A stretch of 64,000 nucleotides of DNA, taken from contig CAZYAB010000001.1 of the NCBI GenBank assembly GCA_964645705.1, positions 1-64,000 on the forward strand, written 5' to 3'. The position numbers were made by a program, and so were the translations under genes. Of this stretch, positions 33,601 through 41,249 are shown one piece after another (position 1 is the first letter of the stretch; every line of letters starts with the position of its first letter). A model generated the notes under the pieces. The model made no database searches. It had not been told where the DNA came from and saw only the letters and a program-made list of their open reading frames with translations. The DNA is from CAXGTL01 sp964645705. Lineage in GTDB: Archaea > Nanobdellota > Nanobdellia > Woesearchaeales > CAXGTL01.

Positions 33601-34475
33601 GTTCAACAATTGATAATTTAAAGATTAGCATATTTTATGTTAACATAGACAAAGGACAATGGGGAATGCTTGCTACTGAACTTGATAACACAGGATCATA
33701 TATCTTTGATACAAATGATTTAATAGATGGTCGTTATATTTTTGAGATCTATGCAGAAAGCCCAGAAACTCTTGAGTGGGATTATGATTCAGTTGGTTTA
33801 ATATATATAGATAATTATGAAAATGAACCAATTGCACATGCTGGTTATGATACAGCAGCAGTTGTAGGCGAAACAGTTATTTTAGATGGTTCAAGATCAT
33901 ATGATGTTGACCCATATGATGATCTTAATTTTTATTGGCAACAAATAACAGGACCAGTTCCATCTGCAATTATGAACCAATATAGTAGGTTTGCATCATT
34001 TGTACCAGCAGCACCAGGAACTTATTTGTTTAATTTATGTGTTGATGATGGATATTATGGAGATTGTGATGAAGTTATAATAACAGTAACAGGCGAACCA
34101 ATGCCTCAAGCATTAAAAATAATGAAACCACAAGAAGAAGAAAAAGAACCATTAGTAAGAGACATATTTGTTAGCAGTGTAGAAGCAGATGACAACAAGG
34201 TTTATTATGAACCTGGTGAAAGAATGCATCTTAGTGTTTCATTTGCAAATGAATTAGAAGAAGACATTGAACAAGCAACTGTTCAAATAATTGCACCAAA
34301 ACTAAGATTATTAAGAGAATTTGGTCCATTTGAACTAGAAGAAGAAGAGATGGTTACTAAAGAAGTAGTATTCACAATACCCGAAGATGCAAAACCAGGA
34401 ACTTATGAAGTAAGGGTAATAATCACAACACCAGAAGATCAAAGAGTAAAAATAAGAAAGATCAAGATATTATAA
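30648..34475 (+). CDS. large secreted surface protein with PKD and Ig-like domains
   Basis: 1275 residues. A signal peptide (1-26) leads into a Cys-containing module of ~135 residues plus a PKD domain, duplicated once (about 30-261 and 262-490). A third PKD and two or three Ig-like domains follow. A very acidic helical insert (about 840-955), itself a tandem repeat, and a Gly/Ser linker (about 965-985) interrupt the next Ig-like domain. Another PKD (HAGYDTAAVVGETVILDGS) and a C-terminal CARDB-like domain close the protein. There is no C-terminal membrane helix, so anchoring is unclear. Probably an adhesin or cell-surface protein; a target for AglB glycosylation. Confidence 0.85.
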   Translation: MKTKNILFFMFIMIMLALTASGVFAAESRFTVKTAAVDRDTRDYINPCNINLGGVEKIGTPNANYEINSNTVYAVTHSADGYETDTDYIFLDENLDSCEGENTGDMCYLTSYSSSDSEFNTVCEFSAEYQSWLCDVTNNGRTESYIYAQEQGAVAYVINTLSPVDQENQPPVVDVEATPLEGEAPLEVTFTIDVTDDESISRVMVFFGDDTSTLAQEQSIVIHTYEKPGIYEAQIVAHDNQGLPTEEIVEITVSEQPGADTFLVKTAAVDRETDEYINPCNINLGGVEKIGTPNANYEVNSNTVYTVTHSASGYETDTDSIYLDSHLILCEGENTGDVCELSSYSSSDIKFDTVCEYSAESQGWLCDVTDTSKDKTQSYIYDPFQEGNVVYVINTLAPVDPENQPPVVNAQVLPLEGDAPLNVGFTIDVTDDESINQVIVFFGDGSSQETDPQDFIIHTYTQPGTYTAEIVAHDNQGLPTIVEYEITVNRVQAYPIIVKAEANPAIGTAPLEVTFSNEVTDDGFFKKVEWDLGDGTKVIVDAVAEFTYTYENDGDYVATLTATDNEDLTVQSDGIFIEVLEWNPQANVYPSVTIHSPQQGDVVIGDLDVNVQMLDPDGTIDEYAIELLDENDDFVNLLSHGHPYEQGVIYFNSFDSTIFADGNYKIKVHAWDNEGAHTSVTSGLFEIDNIAPSENTPPVPKIYEPDEGEVFSGDESIVFEVYDEQGGDIEIALVLEYEPSGEKDTLLQTVVELDPYEVFEFDEVFQTEYYPDGMYTLRLFATDEDYEREDHVLFEIDNFEAEVHVEFIQPQDGDVIDGIYEIQWDAYEYEGAEPVDDEPAKEEDEEIDEDEVEEFLEELADELEDELDDEFGLLLTDDFIEEVAEYVVNIMEEVLYDIDDIDDLEEVLEEFAEEFYDDLEDELGDLLPEETIEDMTNLVMDVIIDTLDDYEDMFDYLGTFNSPSTYATSSGSGSGGSSGGGGSGGSTIDNLKISIFYVNIDKGQWGMLATELDNTGSYIFDTNDLIDGRYIFEIYAESPETLEWDYDSVGLIYIDNYENEPIAHAGYDTAAVVGETVILDGSRSYDVDPYDDLNFYWQQITGPVPSAIMNQYSRFASFVPAAPGTYLFNLCVDDGYYGDCDEVIITVTGEPMPQALKIMKPQEEEKEPLVRDIFVSSVEADDNKVYYEPGERMHLSVSFANELEEDIEQATVQIIAPKLRLLREFGPFELEEEEMVTKEVVFTIPEDAKPGTYEVRVIITTPEDQRVKIRKIKIL
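30735..31430 (+). repeat. coding duplication, copy 1
   Basis: About 232 residues starting FTVKTAAVDRDT, comprising a four-Cys module and a PKD domain. Copy 2 follows immediately. The peptides share long identical stretches such as INPCNINLGGVEKIGTPNAN, so the duplication is recent or kept homogeneous. Confidence 0.85.
31431..32118 (+). repeat. coding duplication, copy 2
   Basis: Second copy of the four-Cys plus PKD unit, starting FLVKTAAVDRET and ending with VAHDNQGLPT and a final strand. It differs from copy 1 mainly in charged surface residues and in the loop before the PKD. Confidence 0.85.
33201..33512 (+). repeat. tandem repeat of acidic 52-residue helical module
   Basis: Residues 852-903 and 904-955 of the surface protein align without gaps (VEEFLEELADELEDEL versus LEEVLEEFAEEFYDDL; FGLLLTDDFIEEV versus LGDLLPEETIEDM). 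Both are rich in Asp/Glu and sit inside an Ig-like domain. Confidence 0.75.
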
Positions 34476-34798
34476 TAATGTCATGATCTTATTTTTTTAT
34501 TATTTTTACGATAAGATTATCCTAACATTTAAAAAATAATGCTCATTATTCATGGAAAACATTAAAAAAAGAGGCAAAATGTGACAAAAATGTCGCACGT
34601 GTGTCGTATATAGCCAGGGAGTGATTTATTGACCCTTATAGATAGTAAAATTTATATATCAATTGTGACTCCCAAATGGTTATTAAAAGTAGTCACTCCA
34701 AAATAGAAAACTTTAAATATTGGAACAGATTACTTTGATCATATATGGCTCGTAAGAGAACCTAAAAATCTTAAAACAATGTAGGAGGGATATTAAAA
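34476..34798 (+). promoter_or_regulatory. complex promoter region of S-layer-like gene
   Basis: The left end is a T-rich terminator with a small stem (about 34485-34520). Two TATA boxes follow: TTTATATATC (34651-34660) and CTTTAAATAT (34711-34720). Three related octamers flank them: GGGAGTGA (34617-34624), TGACTCCC (34666-34673) and TCACTCC (34693-34699), the last two in reverse orientation. A CACGTG palindrome lies near 34598. The Shine-Dalgarno GGAGGGA is at 34783-34790. No gene is visible in the 323 bases. Confidence 0.5.
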
Positions 34799-36301
34799 AT
34801 GGTTATGAAAAAATTTTTAGGATTAACACTATTAGTTGTACTGATGTTTAGTGCTTTTGTATCAGCATCTGCATTAGACGAACTAAGATGGGAACAAGAG
34901 TATATGCATGAGAGAGGAAGAAAGGTTTTAGTTGTTGACAGAATCGAAGTAGAAGGCACAGATGTTCTAGAATTTCATCCTGAAAACAGACCTGTTATCG
35001 ACCTTAATAGAGGAGAAGAATTAGAAGTTGAAGTAACTCTAATGAATAAGATGACAGATGTTGAAGATGAAGAAGTTTGGGACCCTATCGAAGGATGGGA
35101 AACTCAATATGTAGACATCGATGTTGAAGACGCAACAATGTATGTTTCTTTTTGGTATGAAGATGCAGAAGAAGAAGGTACAATGGATAGAGTAGAAGTT
35201 GATCTTGATGCTGGAGCATCAGATTCATATACTGCTAAACTAAAGCTACCAAAAGATATGCCACAAGAAGAAGCACAACTATACATAGAAGTAAGAGACA
35301 AGTCAGGACAAGTATGGTTAATGTCACACGTATTTGATCCAATGTATGAAGAACCTGATGATGATTGGTATGAATATGGTGAATGGGTTTATCTGAATGA
35401 CTTCTTTGATGGTGGAATTCCTCTAACAATAAGAGCTCAAAGTGAACACTTAATAGACATTAAGGATATCATGCTACACCCAGAATCTAGAGTTACAGCT
35501 GGTGATTTATTAACAGCTCAAGTAAGGCTAGAAAATATTGGTGAAGTGGATATTGAAGAAGATGATGTTAAGGTTACAGCAAGAGTGCTAGGATTAGACG
35601 ATGCAATGGATTCAACATATCTATTAAAAGAATTAGAATATGAAGATGAAGCATCAACAGAACCACTTAGCTTTTACATACCGCTTTGTGCAAAACCAGG
35701 AGAATATACTTTAGAAGTTACTGTTGAATATGATGATGGCGACGAAAAGCAAACTGCAGAAAGAAAAATAACTGTTGTTGGGTCTGGTTCAGACATGTGT
35801 GCTGAAAAAGCTCAATCAGGAGAAACATCAGTTAACATAATTAGTGGAATGCAAGTTTTAAGTGAAAGTCAAAAAATGGCAACATTCCCAGTTGTAATAA
35901 CAAACAATGCAGACACATCAAAAGCATTTGTTGTTAGTGCTGACGCACTAGGCGATTGGGCATCTGAAGTAAAAGTTCAAGAAACTTCAGTAGTTATTGA
36001 CGCAGGAAAACAAAAAACAGTTTTAGTACTTGCAACTGCTAAAGATGACGCACAAGCTGGTAAACAATTAGTTTCAATAAAAGTTAAAGACTCAGAAGGA
36101 AACACAGTTCAAGAAGAAGCAGCTGAACTAAGCATTGCTGGTTCAACAGGCGGATTTGGAAAGATGTCCTTTAGAAGAGTTTTAGAAGTTGGACTGATTG
36201 TATTAGTAATATTGTTAGTGCTTTTAGGCTTAATCATAGGTTTTAACAAATTAAAAGAAGATGAAGAAGACCTAGAAGAAGAAGACAAAAGCTATTACTA
36301 A
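34799..36301 (+). CDS. S-layer-like secreted protein with C-terminal membrane anchor
   Basis: 500 residues: a signal peptide (about 1-24, ending SASA), several beta-rich Ig/CARDB-like domains with a high Asp/Glu content (residues 25-450), one membrane helix (about 459-482) and a short acidic cytoplasmic tail. Two Cys (ends of a middle domain) may form a disulfide. The layout matches abundant surface-layer candidates of DPANN archaea, and the strong Shine-Dalgarno and double promoter suggest high expression. It is not similar in sequence to the classic euryarchaeal S-layer proteins, so the S-layer role is inference. Confidence 0.72.
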   Translation: MVMKKFLGLTLLVVLMFSAFVSASALDELRWEQEYMHERGRKVLVVDRIEVEGTDVLEFHPENRPVIDLNRGEELEVEVTLMNKMTDVEDEEVWDPIEGWETQYVDIDVEDATMYVSFWYEDAEEEGTMDRVEVDLDAGASDSYTAKLKLPKDMPQEEAQLYIEVRDKSGQVWLMSHVFDPMYEEPDDDWYEYGEWVYLNDFFDGGIPLTIRAQSEHLIDIKDIMLHPESRVTAGDLLTAQVRLENIGEVDIEEDDVKVTARVLGLDDAMDSTYLLKELEYEDEASTEPLSFYIPLCAKPGEYTLEVTVEYDDGDEKQTAERKITVVGSGSDMCAEKAQSGETSVNIISGMQVLSESQKMATFPVVITNNADTSKAFVVSADALGDWASEVKVQETSVVIDAGKQKTVLVLATAKDDAQAGKQLVSIKVKDSEGNTVQEEAAELSIAGSTGGFGKMSFRRVLEVGLIVLVILLVLLGLIIGFNKLKEDEEDLEEEDKSYY

Positions 36302-36345
36302 ACCTTTTTTAATTTAATTTTTTTTCTTTATTTTTTTAACAACAA
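36302..36345 (+). terminator. T-rich terminator after S-layer-like gene
   Basis: Long T tracts with only scattered A and C from 36305 to 36338 directly after the stop codon, a strong archaeal terminator candidate that fits a highly expressed single gene. Confidence 0.55.
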
Positions 36346-36409
36346 ACATAGCAAAAATTAATCAATGAATAAAAAGGGGGATAACAAAAAATAGAAGGTA
36401 TTGTAAAAA

Positions 36410-39361
36410 ATGCATATAAAGGTTGATAGATCTGAAAAAAAATCAATTTATGTTTCTCATGTTTCTATAATTTTATTTTTTACGTTCCTATTTATTGTTC
36501 TATTGTCATCAAATGTTTTATCAGTAGAGGATTTCACAGCTTACACAGCAAATCCAGATGATATTTCATTTGATCTTTGTCAATGTTCGCCAAGAATATT
36601 AGAATTTAAGATAAAAAACATAGGTTATTTAGATCATTCTTATAATATTCATTTTGAAAACACAGCAAAGAACTTTGTCCAACCAAGCAAATCTTCAATA
36701 TCAGTTGGATCTGGACAAGAAAAAGTATTTTATGCTTTAGTAGGTGCTCCTTGCAATGAAAAAGGAACATATGTCTTAGACACAATGATAATAGATGATC
36801 AGGGCCTTGCAAAAAAGATAACTCATACAATGAACATAAAAAGATGCATTAATATTGATGTAGTACCTATTAATCAGAACCAAACAACTTCATCATGTAA
36901 AGCATTGGTTTATGAATATAAAATAAAAAATACAGGTGATTTTCAAGAAACATATGATATAAAAATTAAGCCAGAGTCAAGAAAAATCAAGAAATTTATA
37001 TCAACTAACAAAAAATCTTTTGTATTAAAGCCAAAAACAGAAGAATCTTTACTTGTTTATTTTACTCCTGATTGTAATTATTTTGGTCATACTATGAATA
37101 AATTGATTATTTATACTGATAATACAGATCTAAAAGCTACTACTTATTTTGAGATCAATGTTTTGCCTAAATTCGACTTCTTAGCAAATATAGACGAAGA
37201 ATTCAACCTTTGTGAACAAAAAGATTATATTAAAAACATTTACATAAAAAATCAAGAAGATAAAGCACAAAAATTTTTATTATCAATTCAGGAACCAAGC
37301 TTCGCAGATCTTTCAGCTAAATCAATTACATTAGGCCCTGATACAGAATACGACTTGAATTTCACTTTATCTCCTGGAAAAGATTCTAAAGGAGACTATC
37401 CTTTATTATTAAAAATTAAGCTAGAAGATGGGCCAGCATTAAAAACACTTAGTTCAAATATTACTGTAAATGAATGTTATGATTTTGATATAACTTTGCC
37501 TGATAGTCCTAAAGCATGCAATAAGGAACAGTCAAAAATACCAATTACTATTATTAATAATGCCGAAACAGATGAAGAATTTGAATTAGAATTTGAATCA
37601 GATGATGAAAAGTACAATTCAACTAAATTTGAACAAGAAACAATAACAGTAACAAAAGATTCTGAAAACAACGCATTTTTATTGATAACTCCTGATGATG
37701 ATATATTTGTAAGGGGAACTATCATTGCAAGACCAAAATCAAATCCTGATTTAGAAATAGAAAAAACAATATTAATAAGAACTGTTTCAGAAGACAAATG
37801 TTATGAGATTATAACTTTAGAAGATGAGTTTGTTTTGCCAAAGAATGATTCCAGGAAATCTATTGAATTAACATTAAAAAACACAGGCGTCTTAAAAACA
37901 GATTATGATCTTGCAATAGAGGACACAGAACAATTATTTTCATTAGATATAGATAAATTAACACTAGAACCAGGTGAAGAATCATCAATTAACTTAAATT
38001 ATGATATTCCTGAAAATATAAGTAAAATTAGATTTGAAGCACTTTTATTAGCTAGCGTCAGTACAGAAAATTACACCTATTCTTCAAAACTAATTCTAAG
38101 AAAACAAACCACATTCTCAGATTTATTTAAATATAATAACTTACGTATTTTAGGTATATTAATAATATTTATACTTTTAGTTATTATTGCATTTATAATT
38201 TACATTCAGAAAACAGAAGGCGCATTTAAATCTAAGAAAAAGAAAGATAAAAAAACAAAAGAAAAGGTTAAAAAGAAAGGAGTTAAACACAAAGCAGAGA
38301 AAAAAGTAAAAAAAAAGAAAAAGAAAAAGAAGAAAAAACCAAAGAAATTCTTTGATGTTGATCTTAAGTTTTCAGATAAACATCTTGAAAAAGGCTATGT
38401 GTTTGATTTTGATAGAAAACCTAAAAAAACAACTTCGTTTTGGAAATATTTCTGGATAATAATTTGCATTTTAGTGATTATTTTGTTAATAATAGGTGCT
38501 TATTATTATATGCCGACTATTAAAACAAAAGTCTCTACAAGTTTTAATATTACATTAGGCGATAAATTGAATAATAAGTTACTTAGTGCTTTTAATTTTT
38601 CGTCACTTATTCAGCCAATAGATATAATAACTGATCAACAAGAACCAGACCAAACAGATACGCAGGATTTTGTAGAGGAAATAGATGAAGAAGAAAAAAT
38701 AAAGGATGATGAAGTGGAAGAGGATAAAGATGATGAAGAAGAAATGGATGAAGACGAAGAAGAGCCAGAAAAAGTAGAAGAAGAACACACAGATATTGGT
38801 AAAGAAATAATGCAAGAATTTGAAAGAAAAAGACAAGAATTAGATAAACCAAATAAAACAATTGAACCTAAATTTGATCCGTTATTAATAAAGAGCACAA
38901 TTCTAAGCTATGGTTCATCTTATTTATATTATTTTTACTATCTTATTTTTGCTATATTAATATTATTCATTTTAATATTAGTGATAAATCGTTTAAAAAA
39001 GGGGGGAGAGAACAAAAAGCCAGAAAAAAAAGCAAAAAAACACAAAGTAAAAGTAAAAACAAAAAAAGTAAAAGCATCCAAAACCATAAGAAAAGCAAAA
39101 AGCAAAAAAACAAGACCCAAATCTAAAAAAGATAAGAAAGTCTCACAAGAGAGCAAAACAAAGTTTTGGAAAATTCTTTTATGGATTTTATTGATTATGG
39201 TGATTGCTTTCCTAATAGTTTATTACATAAACATGATAAGAGAATATCTTTACTATGTTTTAATAGGAGTAATTATTTTGATAATATTGATAATAATTGA
39301 TAAAAAAAGGCAAAAACAAGATAACAACACCAATAAAAAGAGTACTAATAAAAAGAAATGA
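36410..39361 (+). CDS. multi-domain envelope protein with Ig-like ectodomain and alternating membrane/charged blocks
   Basis: 983 residues. An N-terminal membrane/signal helix (about 18-40) precedes four to five NEW3/CARDB-like Ig domains of ~100-110 residues, each with Cys near its borders (DLCQCSP, KRCIN, NLCEQK, NECYDF, DKCYEI). A helix (about 580-600) is followed by a Lys-only basic block and a second helix. Next comes an outer acidic block (EEDKDDEEEMDEDEEE) and a third helix, then another basic block and two final helices. Many N-x-S/T sequons lie in the ectodomain. It probably links surface and membrane; the function is unknown. Confidence 0.75.
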   Translation: MHIKVDRSEKKSIYVSHVSIILFFTFLFIVLLSSNVLSVEDFTAYTANPDDISFDLCQCSPRILEFKIKNIGYLDHSYNIHFENTAKNFVQPSKSSISVGSGQEKVFYALVGAPCNEKGTYVLDTMIIDDQGLAKKITHTMNIKRCINIDVVPINQNQTTSSCKALVYEYKIKNTGDFQETYDIKIKPESRKIKKFISTNKKSFVLKPKTEESLLVYFTPDCNYFGHTMNKLIIYTDNTDLKATTYFEINVLPKFDFLANIDEEFNLCEQKDYIKNIYIKNQEDKAQKFLLSIQEPSFADLSAKSITLGPDTEYDLNFTLSPGKDSKGDYPLLLKIKLEDGPALKTLSSNITVNECYDFDITLPDSPKACNKEQSKIPITIINNAETDEEFELEFESDDEKYNSTKFEQETITVTKDSENNAFLLITPDDDIFVRGTIIARPKSNPDLEIEKTILIRTVSEDKCYEIITLEDEFVLPKNDSRKSIELTLKNTGVLKTDYDLAIEDTEQLFSLDIDKLTLEPGEESSINLNYDIPENISKIRFEALLLASVSTENYTYSSKLILRKQTTFSDLFKYNNLRILGILIIFILLVIIAFIIYIQKTEGAFKSKKKKDKKTKEKVKKKGVKHKAEKKVKKKKKKKKKKPKKFFDVDLKFSDKHLEKGYVFDFDRKPKKTTSFWKYFWIIICILVIILLIIGAYYYMPTIKTKVSTSFNITLGDKLNNKLLSAFNFSSLIQPIDIITDQQEPDQTDTQDFVEEIDEEEKIKDDEVEEDKDDEEEMDEDEEEPEKVEEEHTDIGKEIMQEFERKRQELDKPNKTIEPKFDPLLIKSTILSYGSSYLYYFYYLIFAILILFILILVINRLKKGGENKKPEKKAKKHKVKVKTKKVKASKTIRKAKSKKTRPKSKKDKKVSQESKTKFWKILLWILLIMVIAFLIVYYINMIREYLYYVLIGVIILIILIIIDKKRQKQDNNTNKKSTNKKK

Positions 39362-39390
39362 TTATATACTTTTTCTTTATCCCTTATATT

Positions 39391-40557
39391 ATGCATAAAA
39401 ATAAAACCAAAAACAAGAAAAACAAGAACATTGCAATAATCGGAGCAGGACCTGCGGGTTTGTATTCTGCGTACTTATTAGCAAAAAATGATAATAATCT
39501 TAACATCATAGTTTTTGAAGAGCATAATAAAATAGGAATTCCTGTAAAATGTACTGGCTTAGTGACGAATTCTATCCAAAAAATAATGAAAATTCCAAAA
39601 AACATAATTAAAAATAAGATTGAATTTGCAAACATAATTTCACCAAACAACCAAACCATTACAATTAAATTAAAAGATCCGAATTTGGTGCTAGATCGTG
39701 CTAAATTTGATCAATTCTTAGAGAGAAAAGCCAAAGATTCTGGTGTAAAAATACAAACAAATCACATATTTTACCGTCTTAAAAATAACAATTCTAATAC
39801 AATCATTCTAAAGAATAAAAACAAAAATATAGAATATAGAACCCACTTTCTTATTGGTGCTGATGGACCACAAAGTATGGTCAATAAGTTGATCAATCCA
39901 AATACGAGGAATAAATTCTTAGTAGGAATACAAACACGCATTAAAGTAAAAATAAAGAACAAAAATATATTAGAGTTCTATCCAGTAAAACAAGGTTTTT
40001 GCTGGTTTGTTCCTGAATCAGACACAATTGCAAGAATAGGAATAGCTTGTTACAAAGATCAAAAAAAAACATTCAATGATTTCATAAAAAGAATTGAATC
40101 CGCACACAAGATTAAAGTAAGTAAAAAAAACAAGATAGATTATCAAGCAGGCCTTATTCCAATATATAATTCTAAGATAAAGACATATAAGAAAATCAAT
40201 AATTTGCCGATTTATATAGTCGGTGATGCAGCAACGCAAGTCAAAGCAACAACTGCAGGCGGAATAATACAATCATTATTAGCAGCACAGGCATTATACA
40301 GATCAATCAAATATAATGAAAATTATAAAAAACACTTAAGACAAATATTAAATAAAGATCTTTTTATTCATTTTCTGATAAGAAAAATACTTGATAATTT
40401 TACAAATAAAGATCATGATTACTTATTTAAACTAACAAATCAGAAGAAAATTAAGAAATTTTTATCAAAAATAGACAGAGACAACATATTGAGATTATCA
40501 TTTAAAATGCTACTAAATGAGCCAAGATATTTATATTTCATTAAAAGAATACTCTAA
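39391..40557 (+). CDS. geranylgeranyl-reductase-family flavoprotein
   Basis: 388 residues. FAD-binding GAGPAGL near the N-terminus, then CTGLVT, the conserved LDRAKFDQFLERKA, GADGPQS and the second FAD motif IVGDAATQVKATTAGGI identify the geranylgeranyl reductase / digeranylgeranylglycerophospholipid reductase family. In archaea this family saturates isoprenoid chains of membrane lipids and dolichol-type carriers. Proximity to aglB suggests either. ATG 39391 has a TATA-like sequence about 29 bases upstream and no extra leader. An alternative ATG at 39358 overlaps the previous stop (ATGA) and adds 11 hydrophobic residues. Confidence 0.85.
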   Translation: MHKNKTKNKKNKNIAIIGAGPAGLYSAYLLAKNDNNLNIIVFEEHNKIGIPVKCTGLVTNSIQKIMKIPKNIIKNKIEFANIISPNNQTITIKLKDPNLVLDRAKFDQFLERKAKDSGVKIQTNHIFYRLKNNNSNTIILKNKNKNIEYRTHFLIGADGPQSMVNKLINPNTRNKFLVGIQTRIKVKIKNKNILEFYPVKQGFCWFVPESDTIARIGIACYKDQKKTFNDFIKRIESAHKIKVSKKNKIDYQAGLIPIYNSKIKTYKKINNLPIYIVGDAATQVKATTAGGIIQSLLAAQALYRSIKYNENYKKHLRQILNKDLFIHFLIRKILDNFTNKDHDYLFKLTNQKKIKKFLSKIDRDNILRLSFKMLLNEPRYLYFIKRIL

Positions 40558-40565
40558 AAAGCAAA

Positions 40566-40614
40566 CTTTATAAATAAACATCACTTTCATCAGGATAATT
40601 TTGGGGGAAAAAAT
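40566..40614 (+). promoter_or_regulatory. promoter and Shine-Dalgarno for TTG-started membrane protein
   Basis: TATA box CTTTATAAATAA (about 40566-40577), then a GGGGGAAA Shine-Dalgarno (about 40602-40609) that supports the TTG start at 40615. Confidence 0.5.
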
Positions 40615-41184
40615 TTGGGAAAAAAAAGATTGATTTTAAGAAAAGAAAATGTTGCATTATTTATTCTAATTATAATGGTGTTTAGTGTATTTGGTATGTG
40701 GAAAGCTTCTCAAGCAAATACAGTTGAATACAATGGTTTCGAGTTTATTTTGACACAAAATGGGTGGCTTACTACAATAAACGATAAACAATATTTTTTC
40801 AATTTTCTTCCTAATGAACTTGAACAAATTAATTCAACACCAATTGATTTGAATGGACCCAAAGTATACATTGCTTATGATTCTAAGGATAAGGGACTAG
40901 AAAAAACAAATACAATTAATTATTTGGGTTCTATTATATTTCAAAAAGGAATAAGGGTTGTTTTATCTTGTACAGATGAGGAAAATTGTCCTGATGATGA
41001 ATGGCCCATTGTTAAATGCGATGACGCTTCTGCTGATGTAATTCTACTTAAAGCTAATCACGAAGATAATGAATCAAAGATATTTAAACAAGATAAATGT
41101 TATGTAATTCAAGCAGGCAATAATTTCGATCTTAGTTTATTAAGAGAGAAATTTGCTTATAGTCTTTTAAAAATAATAGAATAA
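40615..41184 (+). CDS. single-pass membrane protein, unknown outer domain
   Basis: 189 residues with a basic start, one membrane helix (about 13-32) and an outer alpha/beta domain of ~150 residues with four Cys (SCTDEENC, KCDDA, DKCYV). These probably form two disulfides. Segments such as KVYIAYDSKDKG and ADVILLKANH recall a Rossmann-like or DHH-like core, but I cannot assign it. The start is TTG, supported by GGGGGAAA. It lies directly upstream of aglB and may be part of, or a helper for, the glycosylation system. Confidence 0.7.
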   Translation: MGKKRLILRKENVALFILIIMVFSVFGMWKASQANTVEYNGFEFILTQNGWLTTINDKQYFFNFLPNELEQINSTPIDLNGPKVYIAYDSKDKGLEKTNTINYLGSIIFQKGIRVVLSCTDEENCPDDEWPIVKCDDASADVILLKANHEDNESKIFKQDKCYVIQAGNNFDLSLLREKFAYSLLKIIE

Positions 41185-41201
41185 ATAAAATAATATGAAT
41201 A

Positions 41202-41233
41202 ATAAATATATAAATATATAAATATATAAATAT
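41202..41233 (+). repeat. tandem ATAAATAT x4 in aglB promoter
   Basis: Four perfect head-to-tail copies of the 8-mer ATAAATAT directly before the GGTGA Shine-Dalgarno (41236-41240). Each unit can act as a TATA box. Copy-number change by slippage could alter expression of the oligosaccharyltransferase. Confidence 0.8.
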
Positions 41234-41249
41234 ATGGTGAAAAGATAAA

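Noticed and set aside
38603..38898. Three overlapping minus-strand open frames
   Set aside because: They arise from the GAA/GAT-rich acidic block of the 983-residue protein and have no independent support.
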